Of a stretch of 64,000 bases of DNA, positions 43,068 through 50,589 are shown one piece after another. The first letter of the stretch is position 1. Each line of letters starts with the position of its first letter. The DNA lies in contig JALOAT010000004.1 of NCBI GenBank assembly GCA_023228645.1, forward strand, positions 62,001 through 126,000. Direction: 5' to 3'. Under the pieces are notes generated by a model. That model searched no databases, was not told the origin of the DNA, and saw nothing but the letters and a program-made list of their open reading frames with translations. The translations under genes were made by a program, and so were the position numbers. Origin of the DNA: Gammaproteobacteria bacterium (GTDB lineage: Bacteria > Pseudomonadota > Gammaproteobacteria > Thiohalomonadales > Thiohalomonadaceae).

Positions 43068-43835
43068 ATGAATCTGCTTGTGCTGGTGGTGGCGTTTTGT
43101 CTGCTGGGCGGCGTGCTCAGCGTGATCGCTGCCGGCTCGTTTCTGGTCATGCCCGAGCGCCTGCGTACCCCGGCTTTGCCGCACTTCGTGAGCTTCGCCA
43201 TCGGTGCGCTGCTAGGCGCAGCGTTTCTCGCCATCTTGCCGCACGCCCTGGAGGCGCCCGGGGTCGATACCCATGACCTGCTGGGCACCGTGCTGCTGGG
43301 GCTGCTGGCCTTTTTCCTGCTCGAGAAGCTCGTGTTGTGGCGCCACTGCCATCATGACGTGTGCGAACCCGGGCATGAACACCACCAGTCGGTGCCCGGT
43401 GTGCTGATCCTCGTCGGCGATGCCATCCACAACTTCGTGGACGGCGTACTCATCGCCGCCGCCTTCCTCACCGACGTGCATCTGGGTATCGTTACCGCCA
43501 TCGCCGTGGCGGCCCACGAAATCCCCCAGGAAGTCGGCGATTTCGCCATCCTGCTGCAAAGCGGCTTCAGCCGCGCCAAGGCCTTCGCGTACAACGTCCT
43601 GGCGAGTGCGTCCACGGTGGTCGGCGGCCTGCTGGCCTATTTCGCGCTCTCCGACGTGCAGTCCGTGGTGCCGTACGTGCTCGCCATTGCGGCCTCCAGC
43701 TTCATCTACATCGCCGTCGCCGATCTCATTCCCGGTTTGCATCGGCGCGTCAACGTGGGTGCGACGGTGCAGCAGGCGGCCTTGATCGCGGCGGGCGTCA
43801 TCATCATTTATTTTTCTCATTCCACGCTGCACTGA
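43068..43835 (+). CDS. ZIP family metal transporter
   Basis: A 255-residue inner-membrane transporter of the ZIP (ZupT-like) family, which imports or moves divalent metals such as zinc. It has about seven to eight hydrophobic helices, a His-rich loop (WRHCHHDVCEPGHEHHQ) and the metal-binding helix motifs DAIHNFVDGVL and AAHEIPQEVGDF. The frame runs upstream into the REP-type repeat, so ATG 43068 (MNLLVLVV) is preferred; no strong Shine-Dalgarno is visible. Substrate cannot be fixed from sequence. It separates pgeF from clpB, unlike in E. coli. Confidence 0.92.
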   Translation: MNLLVLVVAFCLLGGVLSVIAAGSFLVMPERLRTPALPHFVSFAIGALLGAAFLAILPHALEAPGVDTHDLLGTVLLGLLAFFLLEKLVLWRHCHHDVCEPGHEHHQSVPGVLILVGDAIHNFVDGVLIAAAFLTDVHLGIVTAIAVAAHEIPQEVGDFAILLQSGFSRAKAFAYNVLASASTVVGGLLAYFALSDVQSVVPYVLAIAASSFIYIAVADLIPGLHRRVNVGATVQQAALIAAGVIIIYFSHSTLH

Positions 43836-43856
43836 GGCGGTGTAGAGGAGCGAGTC

Positions 43857-44378
43857 ATGAGCAAGTGGTACATGTTGACGCTGGTCGGCAAGGACAGGCC
43901 CGGCATCGTCGCCAAGGTGAGCGCGGCCCTGTTCGACGGTGGCAGCGATCTGGGCGAGGCCAGCATGATGCGCCTGGGCGGCAATTTCTCCATCATGCTC
44001 ATGGTGCGTTACGACGGCTCGGTCAAGCAGTTGCACGACCTCGTCGAGCCAGTGGCCGACTCCCTCGGGCTGCATTACCACGTGGATCACATCGACGGCC
44101 ACTTGCACTGCCATCACGTGCCTGACGTGCGCATCACCGTCTACGGCGCCGATCGCACCGGCATCGTGGCCAAGGTGACGGGTGCGCTGGCAGAAGCCGG
44201 CCTGGACATCACCGACCTGGAATCCGACGTCGCCGGCAGCGAGGCCAAGCCCATCTACATCATGCAGATCGAAGGCGTGGCGCGCGAAGGGGTGGACGCC
44301 CTGCAATCCGCCCTCGACGTGGTTACCGCCGAAGGCATCGAAGCCAAGCTCAGCACCGTCGAAACGCTGATGGGGTGA
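43857..44378 (+). CDS. gcvR: Double-ACT-domain protein, GcvR-like
   Basis: A 173-residue protein made of two ACT domains (LVGKDRPGIVAKVSAALFDGG and VYGADRTGIVAKVTGALAEAG), as in GcvR, which antagonises GcvA to control the glycine cleavage operon in E. coli. An unusual His-rich bridge (YHVDHIDGHLHCHH) lies between them. No gcvA or gcvTHP genes are nearby, so the role is inferred from family only. GAGGAG lies upstream of the ATG. It begins 21 nt after the ZIP gene and may be co-transcribed with it. Confidence 0.8.
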   Translation: MSKWYMLTLVGKDRPGIVAKVSAALFDGGSDLGEASMMRLGGNFSIMLMVRYDGSVKQLHDLVEPVADSLGLHYHVDHIDGHLHCHHVPDVRITVYGADRTGIVAKVTGALAEAGLDITDLESDVAGSEAKPIYIMQIEGVAREGVDALQSALDVVTAEGIEAKLSTVETLMG

Positions 44379-44392
44379 CCGAATGAAATCAC

Positions 44393-44493
44393 ATCCAACA
44401 CAGAGGCGCAGAGGCACAGAGAACACAGAGGAAATGCCGTGTCTGCAGATTCTCTGCGTCCTCTGTGCCTCTGCGGCTCTGCGTTGGATTTTT
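44393..44493 (+). repeat. CACAGAG inverted repeat (family B, copy 4)
   Basis: ATCCAACACAGAGGCGCAGA...GAACACAGAGGA (44393-44432) pairs with TCTCTGCGTCCTCTGTGCCT...CTGCGTTGGATTTTT (44451-44493). The terminal ATCCAAC/GTTGGAT pair and the T5 run are clear. It lies between the gcvR-like gene and def, and resembles an intrinsic terminator for gcvR. Confidence 0.85.
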
Positions 44494-44513
44494 CCTGTCG
44501 TGGGACAGCGTTG

Positions 44514-45041
44514 ATGGCGATCCTGGAAATACTGACCTATCCCGACGAGCGGCTGAAGCGGGTTTCCGAGCAGGTCGAGGTGTTCGACGACGAGCTGCGC
44601 GCCTTCATCGCCGATCTGGAAGAGACCATGCGCGCGGGTCCCGGTGGTGTCGGTATCGCCGCGCCGCAGGTGGGGCGCATTCAGCGCGTCGTCATCGTGG
44701 ACTGCTCGGTTACGCGCAAGCCCGTGCCCAACCACGGCAGGCTCATCCTCATCAATCCCGAAGTACTCACCTGGGAAGGCATGGAAGTGGGCCGCGAGGG
44801 CTGCATGTCCGTGCCCGATTATACCGGCAATGTCATCCGCGCGACCGGCCTGACCCTCGCCGCACAAAACCAGCACGGCGAACAACTCGAACTCGAATTC
44901 GAAGGCTTCGAGGCCCGTGCCGTGCAGCACGAAATGGATCATCTCGACGGCATGCTGTTCCTCGACCGCCTGGTCTCCCGCCGCAACGACCTGTTCCGGC
45001 GCAAGGTTTACCAGGAACCCAAGGCGAAGAAAAAGGCGTGA
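44514..45041 (+). CDS. def: Peptide deformylase
   Basis: Def removes the formyl group from N-terminal methionine of new proteins; it is an Fe2+/Zn2+ enzyme in the cytoplasm. The 175-residue product has motif 1 GVGIAAPQVG (45-54), motif 2 EGCMS (Cys about 98) and motif 3 HEMDHLDG (His139 and His143), all intact. The frame extends back into the repeat; ATG 44514 gives the normal MAILEILTYPDERL start. It is not next to fmt as in E. coli, so a second def gene elsewhere is possible. Confidence 0.96.
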   Translation: MAILEILTYPDERLKRVSEQVEVFDDELRAFIADLEETMRAGPGGVGIAAPQVGRIQRVVIVDCSVTRKPVPNHGRLILINPEVLTWEGMEVGREGCMSVPDYTGNVIRATGLTLAAQNQHGEQLELEFEGFEARAVQHEMDHLDGMLFLDRLVSRRNDLFRRKVYQEPKAKKKA

Positions 45042-45250
45042 ACACGGGGGGCACGGGGAAATCCATGTGTGCCGTAGGAGCCCACACCGTGGGCGAGTGC
45101 CTTTCCCTACCGCCGGCGGTTACCCGAAACCGCTTTCGCCGACAGTGTCGACGCCTACGGGAAAGTGTATTCCCTGATGCGTGCTGCGATGTATCGGGTT
45201 GAGAGCATCGAGTGATCTTCCCTGTGTCCTCCGTGTTCCCGGTGTTTGTT
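45042..45250 (+). repeat. CACGGGG inverted repeat with nested REP-like arms (family C, copy 3)
   Basis: GAACACGGGGGGCACGGGGA (45041-45060) pairs with TTCCCTGTGTCCTCCGTGTT + CCCGGTG (45218-45244). The 155-nt interior holds GTAGGAGCCCACACCGTGGG near 45072 and the oppositely oriented CGACAGTGTCGACGCCTACG near 45140, again REP-like with GTAGG ends. The right outer arm overlaps the predicted start of the plsC-like gene. Confidence 0.7.
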
Positions 45251-45907
45251 CTTCTTCTTATTGCCGCATGGCTGTTGCTGCGTTTTCTCGAACGCGCCAG
45301 TGAGGCGGATTGGGGAAACCGTTGGCTGAACCGGCTGGACGGGCTGAACCGGCTCTTTTGCCGTCATGTGCACGGCCTCGAGACGGCGCATCTGGATCTG
45401 CCGGATGACGGCCCCGCCGTGCTGGCGGCAAATCACGTCTCGGGATTGGATCCGCTGCTGCTCATTGCCGCCAGCCGCCGCCCCCTGCGCTTCATCATCG
45501 CCAGCGAGCAGTACCACCGCTTCGGCCTGGAGTGGCTGTTCCGTGCGGTCGGTTGCATTCCCGTGGACCGCACCGGCCGGCCCGAGCGCGCCTTCCGTGA
45601 GGCCCTGAAGGCCCTGCGCGCCGGCGACGTGGTGGCACTGTTCCCTCATGGCACCATCCATCTCGACAGCGATCCTCATCGCACGCTCAAACCCGGCGTG
45701 GCGCGCCTCGCACATTTGGCGGGCGTGCCGGTGCATGCCGCGCGCATCGAGGGCGTACGCGGCCAGGGTCTGGTGGTCGCCTCGGTGCTGCTGCCGAGTC
45801 GCGCCCGCATCACGGGCTTCGCTCCCGTTCCCTGCCATCAACTTTCCGGTCACGATTGTCTCGCGCGCCTGCAAAGGCTCATCGAAGTGGCCGACAAAAA
45901 TCCATAA
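45212..45907 (+). CDS. PlsC-like 1-acylglycerol-3-phosphate acyltransferase
   Basis: A 231-residue membrane acyltransferase of the PlsC/LPLAT family, likely acylating lysophosphatidic acid or another lysolipid. It has an N-terminal membrane helix (VFVLLLIAAWLLLRFL), the catalytic HX4D motif NHVSGLDPLL (His75, Asp80), GCIPVDRTG and LKPGVARLA. Motif III is FPHGTI where FPEGTR is usual. The frame starts at GTG 45212 inside a repeat arm; GTG 45242, at the repeat end, is an alternative start that would drop 10 residues. It lies upstream of clpB. Confidence 0.83.
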   Translation: MIFPVSSVFPVFVLLLIAAWLLLRFLERASEADWGNRWLNRLDGLNRLFCRHVHGLETAHLDLPDDGPAVLAANHVSGLDPLLLIAASRRPLRFIIASEQYHRFGLEWLFRAVGCIPVDRTGRPERAFREALKALRAGDVVALFPHGTIHLDSDPHRTLKPGVARLAHLAGVPVHAARIEGVRGQGLVVASVLLPSRARITGFAPVPCHQLSGHDCLARLQRLIEVADKNP

Positions 45908-45956
45908 CGGTACGGCGGGCTCGGCCCCTTATCCGCCGCCCGCGCCCATCCGGCGT

Positions 45957-45984
45957 CTTGAACCCGCCGCCGCCGCCCCCATCT
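45957..45984 (+). promoter_or_regulatory. Sigma-32 heat-shock promoter of clpB
   Basis: CTTGAA (45957-45962), a 14-nt spacer and CCCCATCT (45977-45984) match the RpoH consensus CTTGAA-N13-15-CCCCATnT almost perfectly. The element lies about 40 bp upstream of the clpB ATG, the expected place for heat-shock control of this chaperone. It is downstream of the plsC-like stop codon. Confidence 0.9.
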
Positions 45985-46025
45985 AGCACACCAATCGAAA
46001 CGTTTTTGCTCCGAGGTTGCGCTGC

Positions 46026-48599
46026 ATGCGAATGGACAAGTTGACCACCAAGTTCCAGATGGCCCTGGCCGAGGCCCAAAGCCTGGCCGTGGGTCGCGAC
46101 CACCAGTTCATCGAACCGCTGCACCTGATGACCGCCCTGCTCGACCAGCAGGGCGGTACGGTGCGTTACCTGCTCAGCCAGGCGGGCGCCAATGTGAATG
46201 CCCTGCGCTCCCAGCTGGGCGAGGCACTCGACAGGCTGCCGCGGGTGGAAGGCAATGCCGGCGAGGTGCACCTGTCCAACGACCTCGGGCGCCTGCTCAA
46301 TCTCACCGACAAGCTGGCGCAGCAGCGCAAGGACCAGTACATCTCCTCGGAACTGTTCGTGCTGGCGGCGGTGGAGGACAAGGGCCAGCTTGGCGACCTG
46401 CTGCGTAAGAGTGGCGCCAGCAAAGCGGGTATCGAGCGCGCCATCGACAACATCCGCGGCGGCCAGAAAGTGGACGACCCGAACGCCGAGGAACAGCGCC
46501 AGGCACTGGAGAAATACACCATCGACCTCACCGAGCGCGCCGAACAGGGCAAGCTCGACCCGGTCATCGGTCGCGACGACGAGATCCGCCGTGTCACCCA
46601 GGTACTGGCGCGCCGCACCAAGAACAACCCGGTGGTGATCGGCGAACCGGGCGTGGGCAAGACCGCCATTGTGGAAGGGCTCGCGCAGCGCATCGTCAAC
46701 GGCGAAGTGCCCGAATCTCTGAAGGGCCGGCGGCTGCTCGCCCTGGACATGGCCGCGCTGATCGCCGGCGCCAAGTTTCGCGGCGAGTTCGAGGAACGCC
46801 TCAAGGCGGTGCTCAACGACATCGCCAAACAGGAAGGCAACATCATCCTGTTCATCGACGAAATCCACACCATGGTGGGCGCCGGCAAGGCCGAGGGCGC
46901 CATGGACGCGGGCAACATGCTCAAGCCTGCGTTGGCGCGCGGCGAACTGCATTGCATCGGCGCCACCACGCTCGATGAATACCGCCAGTACATCGAGAAG
47001 GACGCGGCCCTGGAACGTCGTTTCCAGAAGGTGCTGGTGGACGAGCCGAGCGTGGAGGACACCATCGCCATCCTGCGCGGCCTCAAGCCCAAGTACGAAG
47101 TGCACCACGGCGTCGAGATCACCGACCCGGCCATCGTCGCGGCCACCACGCTTTCGCACCGCTACATCACCGACCGCCAGCTGCCCGACAAGGCCATCGA
47201 TCTGATGGACGAAGCCGCCTCGCGCATCCGCCTGGAAATGGACTCCAAGCCCGAGGAAATGGATCGCCTCGACCGCCGCCTCATCCAGCTCAAGATCGAA
47301 CGTGAGGCGCTGAAGAAGGAAAGTGACGAGGCCTCGCGCAAGCGCTTCGCCGATCTGGAAAACGAGATCCGCAAGCTGGAACGCGATTACGCCGACCTGG
47401 AGGAGATCTGGAAATCTGAAAAGGCCGCCCTGCAGGGGACCCAGCACATCAAGGAAGCACTGGATCGTGCGCGCCTGGATCTGGAAACTGCGCGGCGCGC
47501 CGGTGACCTGGCACGCATGTCCGAGTTGCAGTATGGCCGCATTCCGGAATTGCAGAAACAGCTCGACATGGCCGCCCAGGCGGAGATGCAGGACACCCGG
47601 TTGCTGCGCAACAAGGTAACCGACGAGGAGATCGCTGAGGTAGTGTCGAAGTGGACCGGCATCCCCGTGTCGAAAATGCTTGAAGGCGAGCGCGACAAGC
47701 TGCTGCGTATGGAGGAGGCGCTGCACAAGCGCGTGGTGGGTCAGGCGGAGGCGGTGCGTGTGGTGTCCGACGCCATCCGCCGCTCGCGCGCGGGCCTGTC
47801 CGATCCCAACCGGCCCATCGGCTCCTTCCTGTTCCTCGGCCCCACCGGCGTGGGCAAGACCGAGCTGTGTAAGGCCCTCGCCGAGTTCATGTTCGACACC
47901 GATGAGGCCATGGTGCGCGTCGACATGTCCGAGTTCATGGAAAAGCACTCGGTGGCGCGGCTCATCGGCGCCCCGCCGGGCTACGTGGGCTACGAGGAGG
48001 GCGGTTACCTCACCGAGGCGGTGCGCCGTCGCCCCTATTCGGTGATCCTGCTCGACGAGGTGGAGAAGGCCCATCCGGACGTGTTCAACATCCTATTGCA
48101 GGTGCTCGATGACGGCCGCCTCACCGACGGGCACGGCCGCACCGTCGATTTTCGCAACGCGGTGGTGGTGATGACCTCGAACCTGGGCAGCCAGGTCATC
48201 CAGGAACTCGCCGGCGAGGAACACTATGACCAGATGAAGGCCGCGGTCATGGAGACCGTGGGCCAGTACTTCCGCCCCGAGTTCATCAACCGCGTGGACG
48301 AGGTGGTGGTGTTCCACCCGCTGCAGAAGGATCAGATCCGCGCCATCGCCGCCATCCAGACCGGCTATCTACAGCGACGCCTTGCCGAGCGCGACATCCG
48401 GCTGGAATTCAGTGATGCCGCCCTCGACAAACTGGGCGAGGCAGGCTTCGACCCGGTGTACGGCGCCCGTCCGCTCAAGCGCGCCATCCAGAGCCAGGTG
48501 GAGAACCCGCTCGCGCGGGCCATGCTGGAGGGACGCTTCGTCGCCGGCGATCGTATCGTGGTGGAGCGTCGCGACGGGGAATTGGTCTTCACGCACTGA
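46026..48599 (+). CDS. clpB: ATP-dependent disaggregase ClpB
   Basis: ClpB is the hexameric AAA+ chaperone that, with DnaK, rescues aggregated proteins after heat stress. The 857-residue product equals E. coli ClpB in length. It has the N-terminal Clp-N domain (MRMDKLTTKFQMALAEAQ), Walker A GEPGVGKT and GPTGVGKT in the two AAA+ modules, and the coiled-coil middle domain around 410-525 that distinguishes ClpB from ClpA/C. ATG 46026, behind CGAGG at about 9 nt, is preferred over the TTG three codons earlier. A sigma-32 promoter lies upstream. Confidence 0.98.
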   Translation: MRMDKLTTKFQMALAEAQSLAVGRDHQFIEPLHLMTALLDQQGGTVRYLLSQAGANVNALRSQLGEALDRLPRVEGNAGEVHLSNDLGRLLNLTDKLAQQRKDQYISSELFVLAAVEDKGQLGDLLRKSGASKAGIERAIDNIRGGQKVDDPNAEEQRQALEKYTIDLTERAEQGKLDPVIGRDDEIRRVTQVLARRTKNNPVVIGEPGVGKTAIVEGLAQRIVNGEVPESLKGRRLLALDMAALIAGAKFRGEFEERLKAVLNDIAKQEGNIILFIDEIHTMVGAGKAEGAMDAGNMLKPALARGELHCIGATTLDEYRQYIEKDAALERRFQKVLVDEPSVEDTIAILRGLKPKYEVHHGVEITDPAIVAATTLSHRYITDRQLPDKAIDLMDEAASRIRLEMDSKPEEMDRLDRRLIQLKIEREALKKESDEASRKRFADLENEIRKLERDYADLEEIWKSEKAALQGTQHIKEALDRARLDLETARRAGDLARMSELQYGRIPELQKQLDMAAQAEMQDTRLLRNKVTDEEIAEVVSKWTGIPVSKMLEGERDKLLRMEEALHKRVVGQAEAVRVVSDAIRRSRAGLSDPNRPIGSFLFLGPTGVGKTELCKALAEFMFDTDEAMVRVDMSEFMEKHSVARLIGAPPGYVGYEEGGYLTEAVRRRPYSVILLDEVEKAHPDVFNILLQVLDDGRLTDGHGRTVDFRNAVVVMTSNLGSQVIQELAGEEHYDQMKAAVMETVGQYFRPEFINRVDEVVVFHPLQKDQIRAIAAIQTGYLQRRLAERDIRLEFSDAALDKLGEAGFDPVYGARPLKRAIQSQVENPLARAMLEGRFVAGDRIVVERRDGELVFTH

Positions 48600-48872
48600 G
48601 GCTTCCCTTCTCGCACACTGCTCCGTCCTTCCAACGCTGTCGCTTAGTCACATCACTGCAGGCGAGACAGAGGCTAGGCAATACGCATTAACCGCCGGCC
48701 GCAAAAAGATTCGTCCCTTCTCCCGGAGGGAAAGGGGGTAAGAGGGCAGGCTACGTGACCAAGAGACAGCTTCCAACAAGGGGCGGTGTGGCCTCGACAG
48801 CAAACAGTGATGCGACGGCCAAAACGCCCCGGTGGGCTGTTGGCACCACGGGCTTGATGCCACAATGCGCAC
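48600..48872 (+). other. clpB downstream intergenic region with a partial repeat
   Basis: This 273-bp gap has no gene. It contains TCCCTTCTCCCGGAGGGAAA with GGGGGTAAGAGGG (about 48714-48747), similar to the repeat in the gspE-gspF gap, and CATTAACCGCCGG at 48688. No clear intrinsic terminator with a T-tract was seen after clpB. Confidence 0.4.
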
Positions 48873-49670
48873 ATGACCGTTGACGCGATGACTGCGTGGT
48901 GGGGTGAGTATCACCTGGCGCAAGGCGAAGTGGGGTGCTGGCACGTAGGCACCTTGACCCTGTGGGTGGAACACCGCCGCCGGGAATGGCGTATCGGTCA
49001 GGAACGCGCGGTCGCCGCCGACGAACACGCGGGCATGGAGACATGTGCCGGTATTCCGCCGCAGGCAGAGGTGCTGCGCTTCGGTGCGGGCGACAGCGGC
49101 AACAGCGTGCAATTGCTGCCGCTGCTCGCCGATCGGCAAGTCGTCGCCCGGCTGTCGCAACCGCTGCGTGTGCTGCCGGGCGAGGCCGTCACCCTGTACG
49201 TGAGTTCACCCCTGTGGCTCGCGGTGCATGTGGGCGAGCCACCGCGCCTGCTCCATGAAACGCCCGCGATCCGGCTGTCGGATACCTGGTTCGGCCCGCC
49301 GGTGAAGGAGGGCGGGCTTGGTTATGCCGCGAGCACGCGCGCCCAGACCGACGTGCAGGCGCTTCGCCCCAATCCGCTGCGTGCCGTCACGCCGGTCCAC
49401 ATCCGCAACGTGACCGACGCGGCCTTCCACCTGGAGCGCATCAACATGCCGGCGCCTTTTCTCGCTCTCTACCGTGCGGACAACGGCATACTGTGGACCG
49501 ACGCCGTGACGCTCACGCGCCAGGGCGACGAAGATGCGCTGGCCACCTTGAGGCTCGATAACGGGCTCCCACCGCAAGCGGGGGCGGGGGTGTTGCTCGC
49601 GACGCCGCGCCGCCAGGTGGAACGCGGCTTCGTGCTGTTCCAGGCCCTCAGCCGCATTTTCTACGAGTGA
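48873..49670 (+). CDS. DUF432-like conserved protein
   Basis: A 265-residue protein with no signal peptide or membrane helix and an even mix of strands. It contains VLPGEAVTLYVSSPLWLAVHVG, LSDTWFGPPVKEGGLGYAASTRA and RNPLRAVTPVHIRN-like segments that match what is known of DUF432 proteins. Such proteins are often encoded beside MscS-type channels, and an mscS gene follows here after 32 nt, so it may assist or gate that channel (inference). The start ATG 48873 lacks a strong ribosome-binding site. Function is unknown. Confidence 0.7.
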   Translation: MTVDAMTAWWGEYHLAQGEVGCWHVGTLTLWVEHRRREWRIGQERAVAADEHAGMETCAGIPPQAEVLRFGAGDSGNSVQLLPLLADRQVVARLSQPLRVLPGEAVTLYVSSPLWLAVHVGEPPRLLHETPAIRLSDTWFGPPVKEGGLGYAASTRAQTDVQALRPNPLRAVTPVHIRNVTDAAFHLERINMPAPFLALYRADNGILWTDAVTLTRQGDEDALATLRLDNGLPPQAGAGVLLATPRRQVERGFVLFQALSRIFYE

Positions 49671-49702
49671 ACCGCACACGCTGAACCGCCGGGGAGAGGC
49701 CG

Positions 49703-50548
49703 ATGGACTGGGACGCGATTACCAGCCTGCTCAGTAACGATTACCTGCCCAAATTGATTCACGCCTGTGTGGTGCTCGCCATCGGCTATGTGCTGGGCAA
49801 GAGCCTCAGCCTCGCCGCTGTTTACGTCGCCCGCAAGTACCTGGCGGCACAGGGCCTGATGATCGTCCGGCGCACCGCCTTCTGGCTGGCCATGGCCGCC
49901 GCCATCGCCTCGGCGCTCGCACACCTGGGCTTCGACGCGAGTGTGCTGCTGGGGGCGGCGGGCATCCTCACCGTCGCCGTCGGCTTCGCTTCGCAGACCT
50001 CGGCTTCCAATCTCATCAGCGGGCTTTTCCTCATTGCCGAACGTCCGTTCGTGGTGGGTGACGCCATCAAGGTGGGCGATACCACCGGCGAGGTACTCTC
50101 GGTGGATCTGCTTTCCGTGAAACTGCGCACCTTCGACAACGTGTACGTGCGCGTACCCAACGAATCTCTGATCAAGTCGGAGATCGTCAACTTCAGCCGG
50201 TTTCCCATCCGGCGCATCGATGTGGCGGTAAGCGTCGCACGCCACGAGGATATCGGCCGTGTGCGCGAGGTTCTCATGCAGGTGGCGGAAGAGGAACCGC
50301 TGTGCCTTGCCGAGCCGTCGCCGTTGTTCATCTTTCTGGGCTTCGGTGAATCGGCGCTGAACATCCAGTTCTCCGTATGGGCACAGCGGGAGAACTTCCT
50401 CGTGGTGAAAAACGGTATTCAAGAGGCCATCAAGCGCGCCTTCGATGCGTGCGGCATCACCATCCCGTTCCCGCAGCGCGATGTGCACATGAACCTGCCC
50501 GAGGCGGAAGCCCTGATGCAGCAGGTGCGGACAATGGGCACCCCGTAA
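49703..50548 (+). CDS. Small-conductance mechanosensitive channel, MscS family
   Basis: A 281-residue MscS-like channel that releases solutes on hypo-osmotic shock. It has three hydrophobic helices, with the pore helix around ASVLLGAAGILTVAVGFASQTSASNLISG (Gly/Ala-rich as in MscS). The beta domain follows (ERPFVVGDAIKVGDTTGEVLSVDLLSVKLRTFDNVYVRVPNE), then the C-terminal alpha/beta domain ending with GITIPFPQRDVHM. Length matches E. coli MscS (286). GGGAGAGG precedes the ATG. It is paired with the upstream DUF432-like gene. Confidence 0.94.
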   Translation: MDWDAITSLLSNDYLPKLIHACVVLAIGYVLGKSLSLAAVYVARKYLAAQGLMIVRRTAFWLAMAAAIASALAHLGFDASVLLGAAGILTVAVGFASQTSASNLISGLFLIAERPFVVGDAIKVGDTTGEVLSVDLLSVKLRTFDNVYVRVPNESLIKSEIVNFSRFPIRRIDVAVSVARHEDIGRVREVLMQVAEEEPLCLAEPSPLFIFLGFGESALNIQFSVWAQRENFLVVKNGIQEAIKRAFDACGITIPFPQRDVHMNLPEAEALMQQVRTMGTP

Positions 50549-50589
50549 TCACACGACGGTCAAAAGAATCAACATCGAGGAGAATGCCC

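Noticed and set aside
12246..45250. CRISPR array
   Set aside because: The repeated 7-8 nt units are contiguous and palindromic in two arms, without unique spacers, and no cas genes are present.
45879..48074. 731-codon open frame on the minus strand
   Set aside because: It is exactly antisense to clpB and reflects GC-rich codon bias; the composition is low-complexity (His, Gly, Leu, Val rich) with no family motif.
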